Source: DATARH01 sp035648415
GTDB taxonomy: Bacteria; Pseudomonadota; Alphaproteobacteria; ATCC43930; CGMCC-115725
Direction of reading: 5' to 3'
Length of the DNA stretch: 64,000 bases
Assembly (NCBI GenBank): GCA_035648415.1
Contig: DASRLO010000041.1
Span: 1-64,000, forward strand
Part shown: positions 1 to 8,540 of the stretch, piece after piece
Layout: each line of letters begins with the position of its first letter
Position numbering within the stretch: position 1 is the stretch's first letter
Notes under the pieces: generated by a model
Seen by the model: the letters and a program-made list of their open reading frames with translations, nothing else
What the model was told of the DNA's origin: nothing
Database searches by the model: none
Program-made: the position numbers and the translations under genes

Positions 1-50
1 TAGCGCAGCTCCTCGCGCCGATACTCCGCCCGGGTGATTTCAGTCCACAT
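1..50 (-). CDS. IS5-family transposase, N-terminal fragment (runs off the window)
   Basis: The minus strand encodes MWTEITRAEYRREELR from an ATG at 50 and continues past base 1. IS5-group transposases typically begin in this way, with a conserved MWTEIT start followed by a basic stretch before the YASD..DAEW segment. Only 16 complete codons are visible, so the DDE catalytic residues cannot be checked and it is unknown whether the gene is intact. The assignment rests on the start motif together with the adjacent IS-like terminus. Confidence 0.65.
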   Translation of the reverse strand, partial: MWTEITRAEYRREELR

Positions 51-130
51 GTTGTGGCCCCCTGTTTGTCTGACAACAACAAGGAATCACAACTCACTGA
101 AATCACCCAATTCATTTCAAGTCAGGCTCT
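1..130 (-). mobile_element. End of an IS5-family insertion sequence (truncated by window edge)
   Basis: The window opens inside an insertion sequence. It holds the first codons of an IS5-type transposase reading leftwards, then a non-coding end whose outer terminus reads, on the minus strand, GAGCCTGACTTGAAATGAAT. That is the look of an IS5-group terminal inverted repeat. The outer boundary is placed at about 128-130, where it runs into a palindromic genome repeat, so the element may have landed in that repeat. The other IS end and the target duplication lie outside the window. Confidence 0.7.
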
Positions 131-256
131 CAGGATGAGGAACGACAGTACTGGCCTCCAGACATCAGATGGCATCAAGGTGCGAAACGGCATCAAGAAA
201 AACGCCTCATCCTGAGGTGCTCCGCGCAGCGGAGCCTCGAAGGACGCACGGCGTCG
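129..256. repeat. Palindromic intergenic repeat flanking the IS end
   Basis: CTCAGGATGAGG at 129-140 is the inverse of CCTCATCCTGAG at 205-216. The right part continues as the stem GGTGCTCCGCGCAGCGGAGC and a GAAGGACGC tail. This composition is typical of dispersed palindromic repeats in Rhizobiales and related alphaproteobacteria (known from the type; copy number was not checked). Nothing coding is supported here. Confidence 0.6.
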
Positions 257-263
257 CTCCAGC

Positions 264-1472
264 TCAAATCATTTTCCGCAGTTCCACCCGCGCCACCGCG
301 CGCTTATGGACCTCGTCCGGCCCATCGACGATGCGCATCACCCGCGAGCGCGCCCAGGCGTAGGCGAGGCCGAAATCCTGGCTGACGCCGGCGCCGCCAT
401 GCGCCTGGATCGCGCGGTCGATCACGGCGAGCAGCATTTTGGGCGCGATTACCTTGATCATCGCGATCTCGGCCTGCGCGACCTTGTTGCCGGCGGTGTC
501 CATCATGTGCGCCGCCTTGAGCGTCAGGAGACGCGCCTGCTCGATCTCCATCCGCGAATCGGCGATCCATTCGCGGATGACGCCCTGGTCGGCCAAGGGC
601 CGGCCAAAGGCGGTGCGGCTCTTGACCCGCGCCACCATCGCCTCCAGCGAGCGCTCGGCGAGGCCGATCATCCGCATGCAATGATGGATGCGGCCGGGCC
701 CCAGCCGGCCCTGCGCGATCTCGAAGCCGCGGCCTTCGCCCAGGAGGATGTTCTCGGCCGGCACGCGGACATCCTTGAACTCGACCTCGGCATGGCCGTG
801 CGGCGCGTCGTCGTAACCGAACACGGTGAGCGCCCGCACGACCGTGACGCCAGGCGTGTCGCGCGGCACCAGGATCATCGATTGCTGCTGGTGGCGCGCG
901 GCGTTGGGGTCGGTCTTGCCCATCAGGATGAAGATTTTGCAGCGCGGGTCCATCGCGCCGCTGGTCCACCATTTGCGCGCGTTAACGACGTAGCCCCGGT
1001 TGCCGTCGCGCTCGATGCGCGCTTCGATATTGGTCGCGTCGGACGAGGCGACCGCCGGCTCGGTCATCGCGAAAGACGAGCGGATGTCGCCGGCGAGCAG
1101 CGGCTTCAGCCACTCTTCCTGTTGCGCCGGGGTCGCGTAGCGCACCAGCGTTTCCATGTTGCCGGTGTCGGGCGCCGAGCAGTTGAACACCTCGGGCGCG
1201 ATCGGCGAGCGGCCCATGATCTCGCACAGCGGCGCGTATTCGAGGTTGCTGAGCCCGGCGCCCAATTCCGACTCGGGCAGAAACAGGTTCCACAACCCCT
1301 CGGCCTTGGCCTTCTTCTTCAGCGCTTCCATCACCGGCGGGATCTGCCAGCGCGACGGCGCCTCGTTCAGCTCGCGCTCGAACACCTTCTCCGCCGGGTA
1401 CACCTCGCGCTTCATAAAGCCGAGCAGCCGTTCGCGCAGCGCCGTCACCTTCGGCGAAAAGTCAAAATCCAT
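264..1472 (-). CDS. Acyl-CoA dehydrogenase family protein
   Basis: 402-residue flavoprotein of the acyl-CoA dehydrogenase superfamily, expected to oxidise an acyl-CoA to the 2-enoyl-CoA with FAD. The N-terminal helical domain is followed by the middle beta domain (FAMTEPAVASSDATN, about residue 135, the usual flavin/substrate-binding strand). The C-terminal part holds QAHGGAGVSQDF and ends with MRIVDGPDEVHKRAVARVEL, as in ACAD10/11-like and bacterial long-chain enzymes. The start at 1472 is preceded by AGGA at proper spacing; the open frame extends further upstream only as a shadow of the next gene. The neighbours are catabolic-looking, but the substrate cannot be read from the sequence. Confidence 0.9.
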   Translation of the reverse strand: MDFDFSPKVTALRERLLGFMKREVYPAEKVFERELNEAPSRWQIPPVMEALKKKAKAEGLWNLFLPESELGAGLSNLEYAPLCEIMGRSPIAPEVFNCSAPDTGNMETLVRYATPAQQEEWLKPLLAGDIRSSFAMTEPAVASSDATNIEARIERDGNRGYVVNARKWWTSGAMDPRCKIFILMGKTDPNAARHQQQSMILVPRDTPGVTVVRALTVFGYDDAPHGHAEVEFKDVRVPAENILLGEGRGFEIAQGRLGPGRIHHCMRMIGLAERSLEAMVARVKSRTAFGRPLADQGVIREWIADSRMEIEQARLLTLKAAHMMDTAGNKVAQAEIAMIKVIAPKMLLAVIDRAIQAHGGAGVSQDFGLAYAWARSRVMRIVDGPDEVHKRAVARVELRKMI

Positions 1473-1498
1473 TGCCGTTCCTCCGTCGGGCGCCGCAT

Positions 1499-2002
1499 TT
1501 ATGCAGGCTTCTGCAGCAGCGCCAGGATCTTGTCCAACTTGTCGAATTCGATGCGGGTCAGCTCCTTGAGGATCGTCTCGATCTCCTCCTTGGCCGCGAT
1601 GTTGGTGTCGTAATCGTGCTGCGCCTGCACGCGGTCGCGCTCGGCTTGGCGGTTCTGGCTCATCAGGATCAGCGGCGAGGCATAGGCCGCTTCCGCCGAC
1701 ATGAAGAGGTTGAACAGGATGAACGGGTAAGGGTCGAACTGATAGGGATCGAACAACCAGACCGTGTTGAAGATGACCCAAACCACGAAGATCGCGCTTT
1801 GGATGATGATGAACCGCCAGGAGCCGATAAAGCTGGCGACCTTGTCGGCGATGCGGGCGCCGGAAGACATCTTCTCGCGATGAGCGTCGTGCCAGTTCCT
1901 GCGGCGGTGCATGGTCGTCGCGGCCTCTTCGGATAGGACGTTCGGGGCGATTGTCGGTCTGACGCGGCCCGCGAGTCGAGCGCGTTGCGCCGCCGTCATC
2001 AA
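1499..2002 (-). CDS. DUF1003 domain membrane protein
   Basis: Up to 167 residues. The core, from GSWRFIIIQSAIFVVWVIFN through the segment containing FDPYPFILFNLFMSAEAAY to SPLILMSQNRQAERDR, is the DUF1003 signature: two membrane helices joined by a loop, then a charged coiled tail (AAKEEIETILKELTRIEF). Function is unknown; the family is sometimes linked to cyclic-nucleotide or metal transport, without proof. The N-terminus is uncertain: the frame opens at 2002 but an internal Met (MHRRRN, near 1910) is also possible. The gene is upstream of, and co-directional with, the acyl-CoA dehydrogenase gene, with 26 bp between them. Confidence 0.8.
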   Translation of the reverse strand: MMTAAQRARLAGRVRPTIAPNVLSEEAATTMHRRRNWHDAHREKMSSGARIADKVASFIGSWRFIIIQSAIFVVWVIFNTVWLFDPYQFDPYPFILFNLFMSAEAAYASPLILMSQNRQAERDRVQAQHDYDTNIAAKEEIETILKELTRIEFDKLDKILALLQKPA

Positions 2003-2037
2003 CCTTGCGCTAACGATTTGGGTTTAGCCTCGCCTCC

Positions 2038-2580
2038 ATGGGCGGAGAAGTTTCGATCGAAGTTCCTTGGGCCGGCGTCGCCGGTGACTACGGCGTTTGG
2101 ACGGATCACCGGATTCCGGTCGACCGGTCGTGCTGGCATCCGCTGCTTCGCCGGTTTTACGAATACTGGCTCAAGGTCGCGCCGCCCGGGCGTCTGCCCG
2201 GCCGCCAGCACATCGCGCCCGAAGATATCGTGCCGCTGTTGTCGCGGCTATGGATGCTCGACGTGTGCCGCGACCCGCTGCGCTTCCGCTACCGGCTGGT
2301 CGGCACCGACATCACCCGCTCGCTGCGGCGCGAATTGACCGGAATGTGGCTCGACGAGGCGCAGCCGCAATGGGTGGACAACGTCACCCTGCGCGACCGC
2401 TATCGCTTCATCCTGGAGACGGGGCAAGCAACCTGGCGGCGCGGCCGCACGCTGCTGGACCGCGACCCGAACCACCGCCTGGTCGAGAACTGCCTGGCGC
2501 CGCTGGCGACCGACGGCAAGACCGTCGACAAGATCATCGCCGTCTCGATGCTGTTCGACGCCAACGGGCGGGAGCTTTAG
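2038..2580 (+). CDS. PAS domain-containing protein (PAS_5 type)
   Basis: 180-residue soluble protein built as one PAS_5-like fold. HPLLRRFYEYWLKVAPPGRLP opens the domain, then IVPLLSRLWMLDV and FRYRLVGTDI form the core strands, and the C-terminus carries the last strand (KIIAVSMLFD). Proteins of this family are common in Rhodospirillales and Rhizobiales, usually without an output domain, and are thought to be sensory; the ligand is unknown. The gene starts 35 bp from the divergent DUF1003 gene and ends 5 bp from the convergent oxidoreductase gene. Confidence 0.8.
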   Translation: MGGEVSIEVPWAGVAGDYGVWTDHRIPVDRSCWHPLLRRFYEYWLKVAPPGRLPGRQHIAPEDIVPLLSRLWMLDVCRDPLRFRYRLVGTDITRSLRRELTGMWLDEAQPQWVDNVTLRDRYRFILETGQATWRRGRTLLDRDPNHRLVENCLAPLATDGKTVDKIIAVSMLFDANGREL

Positions 2581-2585
2581 ACGGC

Positions 2586-3605
2586 TTAGCCGCGGCTCGG
2601 ATCGTCGCCGAGCCTGACGATCAGCTTGCCGAAATTGCGGCCCTGCAAGAGGCCGATGAACGCGGCAGGCGCGTTGTCGATGCCGTCGACGATGTCCTCG
2701 CGGTATTTGAGCTGGCCGGCGCGCACCAAGGGCGCTGCCAGCCCCAGGTATTCGGGCCGTAGCGCGGCATGGTCGCTGACGATAAAGCCCTGGATGCGCA
2801 GCCGCTTGCGCACCGCGGCGACGAGACTGGGGCCGGGGCGCGGCGCGGCGTCGTTATATTCCGAGATCATGCCACACATGATCATGCGGCCGAAATCGTT
2901 GAGCAGCGGGAACATCGCGGCCTGGACCGCGCCGCCGACATTCTCGAAATAGACGTCGATCCCCTGGGGACAGGCGGCGGCGAGCGCGCCGCCGAAATCG
3001 CCGCCGCGATGGTCGACGCAAGCATCGAAGCCGATCTCGCCCGTCACATAGCGGCATTTGTCGGCGCCGCCGGCGATGCCGACAACGCGGCAGCCGTCAC
3101 GCTTGGCGAGCTGTCCGGCGACCGCGCCGACTGCGCCCGACGCCGCCGAGACCAGCACGGTCTCGCCGGCTTTCGGGCGGCCGATCGTCTTCAGCCCGAC
3201 ATAGGCGGTGAGCCCCGGCATGCCGAGAATGCCGAGCGCGGTGGAGATCGGCGCCGCTTGCGGATCGAGCTTGGTGAGGCCGCCGCCGTCGATCGCGCTA
3301 TGGGTCTGCCAGCCGTAGCCGCCAAAGGCGTAGTCGCCCTCGCGGAAGCCGGGATGGCGCGAGGCGGCCACCCGGCCGACGACGCGGCCCTCGATGACCT
3401 CGCCGATCGCGGTCGGCTTGGCATAGGAGCGCTGGCCGCTGATCCGTCCGCGCATATAGGGATCAAGCGACAGGTAGATGCCGCGCAGCAGCACCTGACC
3501 TTCGCCCGGCTCCGGCACCGGGCTTTCGACTATCGAGAAATCCTCCGGCACGGGCATGCCGTTCGGCCGGCGCGCGAGCAAGATTTGTCGGTTGGTTTCG
3601 GCCAT
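2586..3605 (-). CDS. NADP-dependent MDR oxidoreductase (prostaglandin reductase/CurA-like)
   Basis: 339-residue medium-chain dehydrogenase/reductase without the structural zinc lobe. The N-terminus (ILLARRPNGMPVPEDFSI) and the DPYMRGRIS segment are typical of the leukotriene B4 12-hydroxydehydrogenase / CurA group, which reduces alpha,beta-unsaturated ketones and aldehydes with NADPH. The nucleotide-binding turn is VSAASGAVGAVAGQLAK, and YFENVGG follows as in the family. The start at 3605 has an AGGAGG ribosome site 5 bp upstream. The catabolic neighbourhood fits detoxification or enone reduction; the substrate is not known. Confidence 0.9.
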   Translation of the reverse strand: MAETNRQILLARRPNGMPVPEDFSIVESPVPEPGEGQVLLRGIYLSLDPYMRGRISGQRSYAKPTAIGEVIEGRVVGRVAASRHPGFREGDYAFGGYGWQTHSAIDGGGLTKLDPQAAPISTALGILGMPGLTAYVGLKTIGRPKAGETVLVSAASGAVGAVAGQLAKRDGCRVVGIAGGADKCRYVTGEIGFDACVDHRGGDFGGALAAACPQGIDVYFENVGGAVQAAMFPLLNDFGRMIMCGMISEYNDAAPRPGPSLVAAVRKRLRIQGFIVSDHAALRPEYLGLAAPLVRAGQLKYREDIVDGIDNAPAAFIGLLQGRNFGKLIVRLGDDPSRG

Positions 3606-3762
3606 CGCATCCTCCTGTTCGCGGGACCCTACCGCAGGCGTCCGCCTTTGGCGCAGCAGCGTTAACTTGCAGCTTCGCGGTGATCGGCGTCCGGTCGCCC
3701 GCATTTCCGCCGAGACATGAACCCGCTAGACTCGCTGCGCAACCGTTTCTGGAGGAGAAATC

Positions 3763-4548
3763 ATGCCGACCAGCGTAATCAATGCGGCAAAGGATCGGCT
3801 GGCGGCGGGCGAGCTCGCGCTCGGAATCATCCTGCGCCAGGCGCGCACCGTCGATATCGCCCCGGCGATGAAGGCGTGCGGCTATGACTGGCTGTTCCTC
3901 GACCTCGAGCACAATTCGATGGACCTCGACACGGCGGTGCAGATTTCGGTCGCCGCGCTCGGTGTCGGCATCGCGCCGATCGTACGCGTTCCGGCCGGCC
4001 AATCGTGGATGGCGACGCGCGTGCTCGACGGCGGCGCGCTCGGCATCGTCATGCCGCATGTCGATACGCCCGAGGAGGCGAAGGCGATCGCCGCCGCGCT
4101 GCGCTACCCGCCGCACGGCCACCGCTCGGTCGCCGGCGGGCTGCCGCATTTGCGCTACGAGAAGCACCCGCTCGCCGAGACCTGCGCGGCGATCAACGCC
4201 GCGACGATGATCATCGTCATGCTCGAGACCCCGCTGGCGATCCGCAACGCCGACGCGATCGCCGCGGTGCCGGGGATCGACTCGCTGCTGATCGGCACCA
4301 ACGATCTGGCGATGGAGCTGGGCGTTCCCGGCGGGTTTGGCGACGAGCGCATCGTCGCGGCGTACCGGGCCGTGGTCGACGCCTGCCGCAACCATGGCAA
4401 ACACGCCGGGGTCGGCGGCATCGCCGACCAGGCGCTGTTGAAGCGCTATATCGAGATGGGCGTGCGGCTGGTGCTGCCCGGCAGCGACCTCGCCTTCCTG
4501 CAGAGCGCGGCGAGCGCGACCGCCGCGGCGATGCGCGGCTTCCTCTGA
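3763..4548 (+). CDS. HpcH/HpaI aldolase family protein
   Basis: 261-residue class II (metal-dependent) aldolase of the HpcH/HpaI family, which cleaves or forms 4-hydroxy-2-oxo acids with pyruvate as the common product. Family marks are LFLDLEHNSMDL near residue 45, the RVPAGQ strand with the pyruvate-binding Arg, the DTPEEAKAIAAALRYPP stretch, METP-like IVMLETPLAI with the metal-binding Glu, and IGTNDLAMELG. A GGAGGA site lies just upstream of the ATG. Divergent from the MDR gene with 157 bp between. Length matches the family. Confidence 0.9.
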   Translation: MPTSVINAAKDRLAAGELALGIILRQARTVDIAPAMKACGYDWLFLDLEHNSMDLDTAVQISVAALGVGIAPIVRVPAGQSWMATRVLDGGALGIVMPHVDTPEEAKAIAAALRYPPHGHRSVAGGLPHLRYEKHPLAETCAAINAATMIIVMLETPLAIRNADAIAAVPGIDSLLIGTNDLAMELGVPGGFGDERIVAAYRAVVDACRNHGKHAGVGGIADQALLKRYIEMGVRLVLPGSDLAFLQSAASATAAAMRGFL

Positions 4549-4605
4549 GCCTCGCCGAGCGCGCTTCGCCCGCGAACCGCCTACCCGAGCCTGGTCTCGC
4601 TCCGG

Positions 4606-5871
4606 CTAGAGGCGCGCGGTCGCGGCGGCGCGCAGGTCGAAGCTGAGGTCGGCGGCCTCGGCGGGGGTCACGCCGCGGCCGGCGGCCATCAGGCGGCGGG
4701 CGAAGGCGTGGTCGGCCGGCTTGTTGACCGACTCGATCCCGAGCAGCTTGTCGCCGGCATAACAAAAGGCGGAATACCCGCCGCTCGCGGGCGAACCGCG
4801 CAGCACGACCCGCTGAAACCCGGCGGTGAGGCCGACGATCTGCAGCCGCAGCGCGCCCTGCTCGCTCCAGAACCAAGGCAGCGCGGCGTAGGGCGCCGGT
4901 TTCCGCAGCAGCCGGTCGGCGACGCAGCGCGCGTGGTCGGCGGCGTTCTGCACCGCTTCGAGGCGCACCGGGTTGCGTTGCGAATGGCGCGAGGGAAACG
5001 ACGCGCAATCGCCGATCGCCGAGATCGCGGGATCGGCGGTCAGCAGCAGCTCATCGACGACGATGCCGTTCTCGACCGCGAGCCCGGCGGCGGCGGCGAG
5101 GCTTTCATTGGGCACCACGCCGATGCTGATCAGCACGAGATCGGCCGGCAGGTCGCGGCCGTCGTCGAGCACCAGGTGGGTGACCCGGCCGCCCTCGCCG
5201 CCGATCCGCTCGACGCGGACGCCGAAGCTGAACTCGACCCCTCTCGCGCGGTGCGCGTCGGCGAAAAAGGCCGAGGTCTCGGGGCAGACGACGCGGCTCA
5301 TCACCCGGTCGACCAGCTCGACGATATGGACGTGGGCGCCGAGGGCGCGCGCCATCGCGGCGAATTCGAGGCCGATGAACCCGGCGCCGATGACGACGGC
5401 GTGCTCGGCGGCGGCGAGCCGCTGCTTCAGCGCGTCGGTCTCGGCCAGGTTGCGCAGATAACAGACGCCGTCGAGTTCGACGCCGGGGAGCGGCGGCACC
5501 CGGTTGCGGGCGCCGGTGGCGAGGACGAGATGGCCGTAATCGACCCGCTTGCCGTCGGCGAGCACGAGCCGCTTGGCGGCGCGGTCGATTTCGGTGACGG
5601 CGACGCCGCCGACCAGCTCGATCCGCTGATCGCGGAAGAACGATTCGGGCCGCATCAGCAGAAGGTCGAGGCCGATCTTGCCGCCGAGATAGTCTTTCGA
5701 CAGCGGCGGGCGCTGATAGGGCAGATGCGGCTCGTCGCCGATCAGCAGCACTTCGCCGTCGAAGCCGTGCTGGCGCAGCGAGGCGGCAAGCTGGAAACCG
5801 CCATGCCCGGCGCCGACGATGACGACCCGCGGCGCCGCCGTCAGGCCGGTCGGCATCAGGCCAGTCGGCAT
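4606..5871 (-). CDS. FAD-dependent ferredoxin (putidaredoxin-type) reductase
   Basis: 421-residue FAD/NAD(P)H oxidoreductase of the putidaredoxin/rubredoxin reductase family, passing electrons from NAD(P)H to a small ferredoxin. The FAD dinucleotide fold is at the N-terminus (VVIVGAGHGGFQLAASLR), the family segment YQRPPLSKDYL follows, the second GxGxxG fold is AVVIGAGFIGLEFAAMA, and the FAD-binding GDCASFPSR lies in the C-terminal half. The ATG at 5871 overlaps the ferredoxin stop as TAATG, so the two are translationally coupled. Together they look like the electron chain for a P450 or a Rieske-type oxygenase, but no oxygenase is encoded next to them. Confidence 0.92.
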   Translation of the reverse strand: MPTGLMPTGLTAAPRVVIVGAGHGGFQLAASLRQHGFDGEVLLIGDEPHLPYQRPPLSKDYLGGKIGLDLLLMRPESFFRDQRIELVGGVAVTEIDRAAKRLVLADGKRVDYGHLVLATGARNRVPPLPGVELDGVCYLRNLAETDALKQRLAAAEHAVVIGAGFIGLEFAAMARALGAHVHIVELVDRVMSRVVCPETSAFFADAHRARGVEFSFGVRVERIGGEGGRVTHLVLDDGRDLPADLVLISIGVVPNESLAAAAGLAVENGIVVDELLLTADPAISAIGDCASFPSRHSQRNPVRLEAVQNAADHARCVADRLLRKPAPYAALPWFWSEQGALRLQIVGLTAGFQRVVLRGSPASGGYSAFCYAGDKLLGIESVNKPADHAFARRLMAAGRGVTPAEAADLSFDLRAAATARL

Positions 5872-6194
5872 TACGTTTGCGTCTCCGGCATATCGACGAC
5901 GAGGCCGGCCATCGCCGGGGTCATCGCCAGCTGACAGGAGAGCCGGCTGTTGGGCCGGCGCGGGCTGGCGGTGCCGTCGAGCATCGCGTCCTCGCCCAAT
6001 TCCATCTCCGGAAGCTTGGACAGCTGGTCCTCGCGGACATAGACATGGCAGGTCGCGCACATGCAGGAGCCGCCGCATTCGGCGACGATGCCGTCAACCC
6101 CGTGCAACACCGCGGCCTGCATCACGCTGGTGCCGAGCGGCACGTCGAGCGTGGTGCTTTTCCCGTCATGGCTCACATAGGTCACTTGCGGCAT
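5871..6194 (-). CDS. 2Fe-2S ferredoxin (adrenodoxin/putidaredoxin type)
   Basis: 107-residue plant/vertebrate-type ferredoxin. Cluster ligands are Cys40, Cys46, Cys49 and Cys87 (AECGGSCMCATCH, then RLSCQL), giving the C-x5-C-x2-C spacing of the adrenodoxin class rather than the plant C-x4-C form. An acidic helix between them is the usual docking face for the reductase. It precedes and overlaps the reductase gene, and is divergent from the amidohydrolase gene with 128 bp between. Likely partner of a monooxygenase that lies elsewhere. Confidence 0.93.
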   Translation of the reverse strand: MPQVTYVSHDGKSTTLDVPLGTSVMQAAVLHGVDGIVAECGGSCMCATCHVYVREDQLSKLPEMELGEDAMLDGTASPRRPNSRLSCQLAMTPAMAGLVVDMPETQT

Positions 6195-6322
6195 GGGCGC
6201 GGCATCCTCGCTGGGCAGGGGCGGCCGAGCATGGCGCGATCCGCCGCCTGGGGTCGAGCATTTTCAGCGATGGCCCGGCGGGTATATAAATCCCGGCACA
6301 AAGCACAGGCGGGAGGCGGGCG

Positions 6323-7474
6323 ATGAAGAACGGGTTCAAGGTCTGGGATTCCGATACCCACGTCGAGCCGTCGGCCGAGGTCATCGACAAATACCTCGAC
6401 CCCGGCTTCCGCGACCGCCTGCCCGAGCTGGCGCCGTTCCGCACCCCGATCGCGGCGACGACGCCGGGCAGTTCGCCGGGCCGTCATGTCTACCGCTTCG
6501 GCCAGATCTCCTATAAGCGCATCCTTGGCGAGGCGGCGCCGCGCCCCGAGCATACCGGCCGCGCTTCGGTTTGGATGGGGACGCAGCAACCGCGGCTCGG
6601 GGTGCAGGACGATCAGGCGGAGAGCCGCATCGCCGATATGGACGACGAGGGGGTCGACGCGCATTTCCTGATCCCGACCGCGTGGACCAGCCTCGTCGGG
6701 CACGACGACCCGTCGCTCGAAACCAACGTGATCCGCGCCTATCACCGGCATATGGAGGATTTCTGCGCCGGCTATCCGGGGCGGCTCACCAGCATGATCG
6801 TCGCCTCGGCGCGCGACGTCGACGCGGCGGTCAAGGAAATCCGCGACTGGGGCAAGTCAAAATGGGCGGTGGCGGTGATGCCGCTCGTCACCAGGGACAC
6901 CCCGGCCGACCACCCCGATCTGGAGCCGATCTGGCGAGCCTGCGCCGAGCGCGATCTGCCGATCTGCCATCACAGCTTTACCTGGACGCCGCCCTATTTT
7001 CCCGGCGCGTTCGATCTCTGGGACAACATCTTTCTCGGCCGGCTCGCCTCGCACCCGTGGGGCGCGATGCGGTTCATCGCCTCGGTGATCGGCGGCGGCA
7101 TCATGGACCGGCATCCCAAGCTGCGCGTCGGCATCCTCGAATGCGGCTTCGGCTGGCTGCCGTTCTGGGGGCGGCGGATGAACGAGCAGTACGAATATGT
7201 CGGCAGCACCGCCAAGCTGCGGCACCATCCCGAGGACTATCTGAAGAGCGGTCGGTTCTTCTGCTCGATCGAGCGGCACGAGGGCGAGGACATGTTCCAG
7301 CACGTCACCCAATTCCTCGGCGACGACGTGCTGATGTACGCCTCCGACTACCCGCATTCGGAATGCCAGTTTCCCAACACGGTGTCGAACATCCTCGACT
7401 GGAAGAGCCTCAAGCCGGAGACGCAGAAGAAACTCTTGTGGGACAACGCCAGCCGGTTCTTCAAGCAGGCGTGA
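6323..7474 (+). CDS. Amidohydrolase family (TIM-barrel metal-dependent hydrolase)
   Basis: 383-residue amidohydrolase_2 protein. The first metal motif is WDSDTHVEPS near residue 10; PICHHSFTW near residue 215 provides a further metal His; YASDYPHSECQFP near the C-terminus gives the catalytic Asp and the substrate-side His. This group contains decarboxylases and ring-cleavage hydrolases (ACMS decarboxylase-like). It fits the catabolic set to its left, but the substrate cannot be assigned. The ATG lies after a GGGAGGCGGGCG ribosome site. Confidence 0.88.
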   Translation: MKNGFKVWDSDTHVEPSAEVIDKYLDPGFRDRLPELAPFRTPIAATTPGSSPGRHVYRFGQISYKRILGEAAPRPEHTGRASVWMGTQQPRLGVQDDQAESRIADMDDEGVDAHFLIPTAWTSLVGHDDPSLETNVIRAYHRHMEDFCAGYPGRLTSMIVASARDVDAAVKEIRDWGKSKWAVAVMPLVTRDTPADHPDLEPIWRACAERDLPICHHSFTWTPPYFPGAFDLWDNIFLGRLASHPWGAMRFIASVIGGGIMDRHPKLRVGILECGFGWLPFWGRRMNEQYEYVGSTAKLRHHPEDYLKSGRFFCSIERHEGEDMFQHVTQFLGDDVLMYASDYPHSECQFPNTVSNILDWKSLKPETQKKLLWDNASRFFKQA

Positions 7475-7484
7475 CAGCGCGATT

Positions 7485-7628
7485 GTCATTCCGGGACCGC
7501 GCAGAGCGCGGGAGACCGGAACCTATGAACACGGCCCTCAGCCGGGCATTTTGCGGCGGTCGAGCCTAACTTGAACCGTCGGTGTTTATGGGTTCCGGGT
7601 TCGCCGCTGCGCGGCGTCCCGGAATGAC
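7485..7628. repeat. Long inverted repeat, partly inside the DMT transporter gene
   Basis: GTCATTCCGGGA at 7485-7496 is perfectly inverted by TCCCGGAATGAC at 7617-7628. Inside it, CCGGAACCTATGAACAC is roughly inverted by GTGTTTATGGGTTCCGG. It sits at the junction of two convergent genes and could fold as a long transcript hairpin, thereby ending both. Repeats of this exact style are widespread in alphaproteobacteria. The right half supplies the last codons and the stop of the transporter gene. Confidence 0.75.
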
Positions 7629-8540
7629 GGATGGAGCGGGGATCGACGCCGGCCGCCTCCGATGCAGTGTTTCGCGCCACAGAATGTAGAGCCCTGAGGC
7701 CACGACGACCGCGGCGCCGACCAGCAGATGCGTCGTCGGCACGTCGCCCCAGATCGCGAGACCGAGAATCGTCGCCCAGACCAGCGACAAATAGTTGAAC
7801 GGCACCACCGCCGAGGGCGGCGCCAGGGTGAGGGCGCGGGTCCACCAATATTGCGCGACGCCGTTGCCGATCCCGGCGAGCGCCAGGGCGCCGGCGTCGA
7901 ACCAAGTGGGCGCGCGGAAGCCGAACGGCAGCAGGAAGAGGGTGCACACCGTGATCACGATCATCTGGTAGAGGGTCAGGGTCTCGGTCGATTCGGTGAG
8001 ACTCATCCGCCGTATCGCGACCGCGACCGAGGAGATCAGCACCGCGTTGCCGAGCGCAAATAACGCCCCGGTCTGAAACGTGGCGGCGCCCGGCTCGGTG
8101 ACGATCAGCACGCCGAGAAATCCGACCGCCAGCGCCGACCAGCGGTGCGGCCCGACCCGCTCCTTGAGGACCACCGCCGACAAGAGCGTCGTGAACAGCG
8201 GCGCGGCGAAGCCGATCGCCACCGCCGCGCCCAGCGACATCAGGCTCAGCGCGATGAACATGCAGGTCATCGAGCCGAACTGCGAGACGCCGCGCTGCAG
8301 ATGCGCCAGGTAGCGGCGGGTGCGAAAGACGCCGATGCCGGCGCGCGGCAGGATGATCACCGACACCGCGACGAGGGCGAAGAGCGCCCGGTAGAACGCC
8401 ACCTCGCCGACCGGGTAGAGCGCCACCTCCCATTTGACGATCGCGTTGACCCCGGCGAACAGCACGGTCGAGATCACCATGAAGAAGATGCCGCGCGGGA
8501 TCTCGTTGCGCCGCGCGACCGCGGCATCCGTGATGCTCAT
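7566..8540 (-). CDS. DMT superfamily transporter (EamA domains)
   Basis: 324-residue inner-membrane protein with about ten hydrophobic helices in two EamA repeats (first at IFFMVISTVLFAGVNAIVKW; second after the IRRMSLTES loop at about residue 170). EamA proteins move small metabolites; the substrate is unknown. The ATG overlaps the stop of the upstream PIN-toxin gene as ATGA, suggesting co-translation. The last ~20 residues (SVIPGRRAAANPEPINTDGS) are encoded by an intergenic palindromic repeat, so the native C-terminus was probably shorter. Confidence 0.88.
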   Translation of the reverse strand: MSITDAAVARRNEIPRGIFFMVISTVLFAGVNAIVKWEVALYPVGEVAFYRALFALVAVSVIILPRAGIGVFRTRRYLAHLQRGVSQFGSMTCMFIALSLMSLGAAVAIGFAAPLFTTLLSAVVLKERVGPHRWSALAVGFLGVLIVTEPGAATFQTGALFALGNAVLISSVAVAIRRMSLTESTETLTLYQMIVITVCTLFLLPFGFRAPTWFDAGALALAGIGNGVAQYWWTRALTLAPPSAVVPFNYLSLVWATILGLAIWGDVPTTHLLVGAAVVVASGLYILWRETLHRRRPASIPAPSVIPGRRAAANPEPINTDGSS

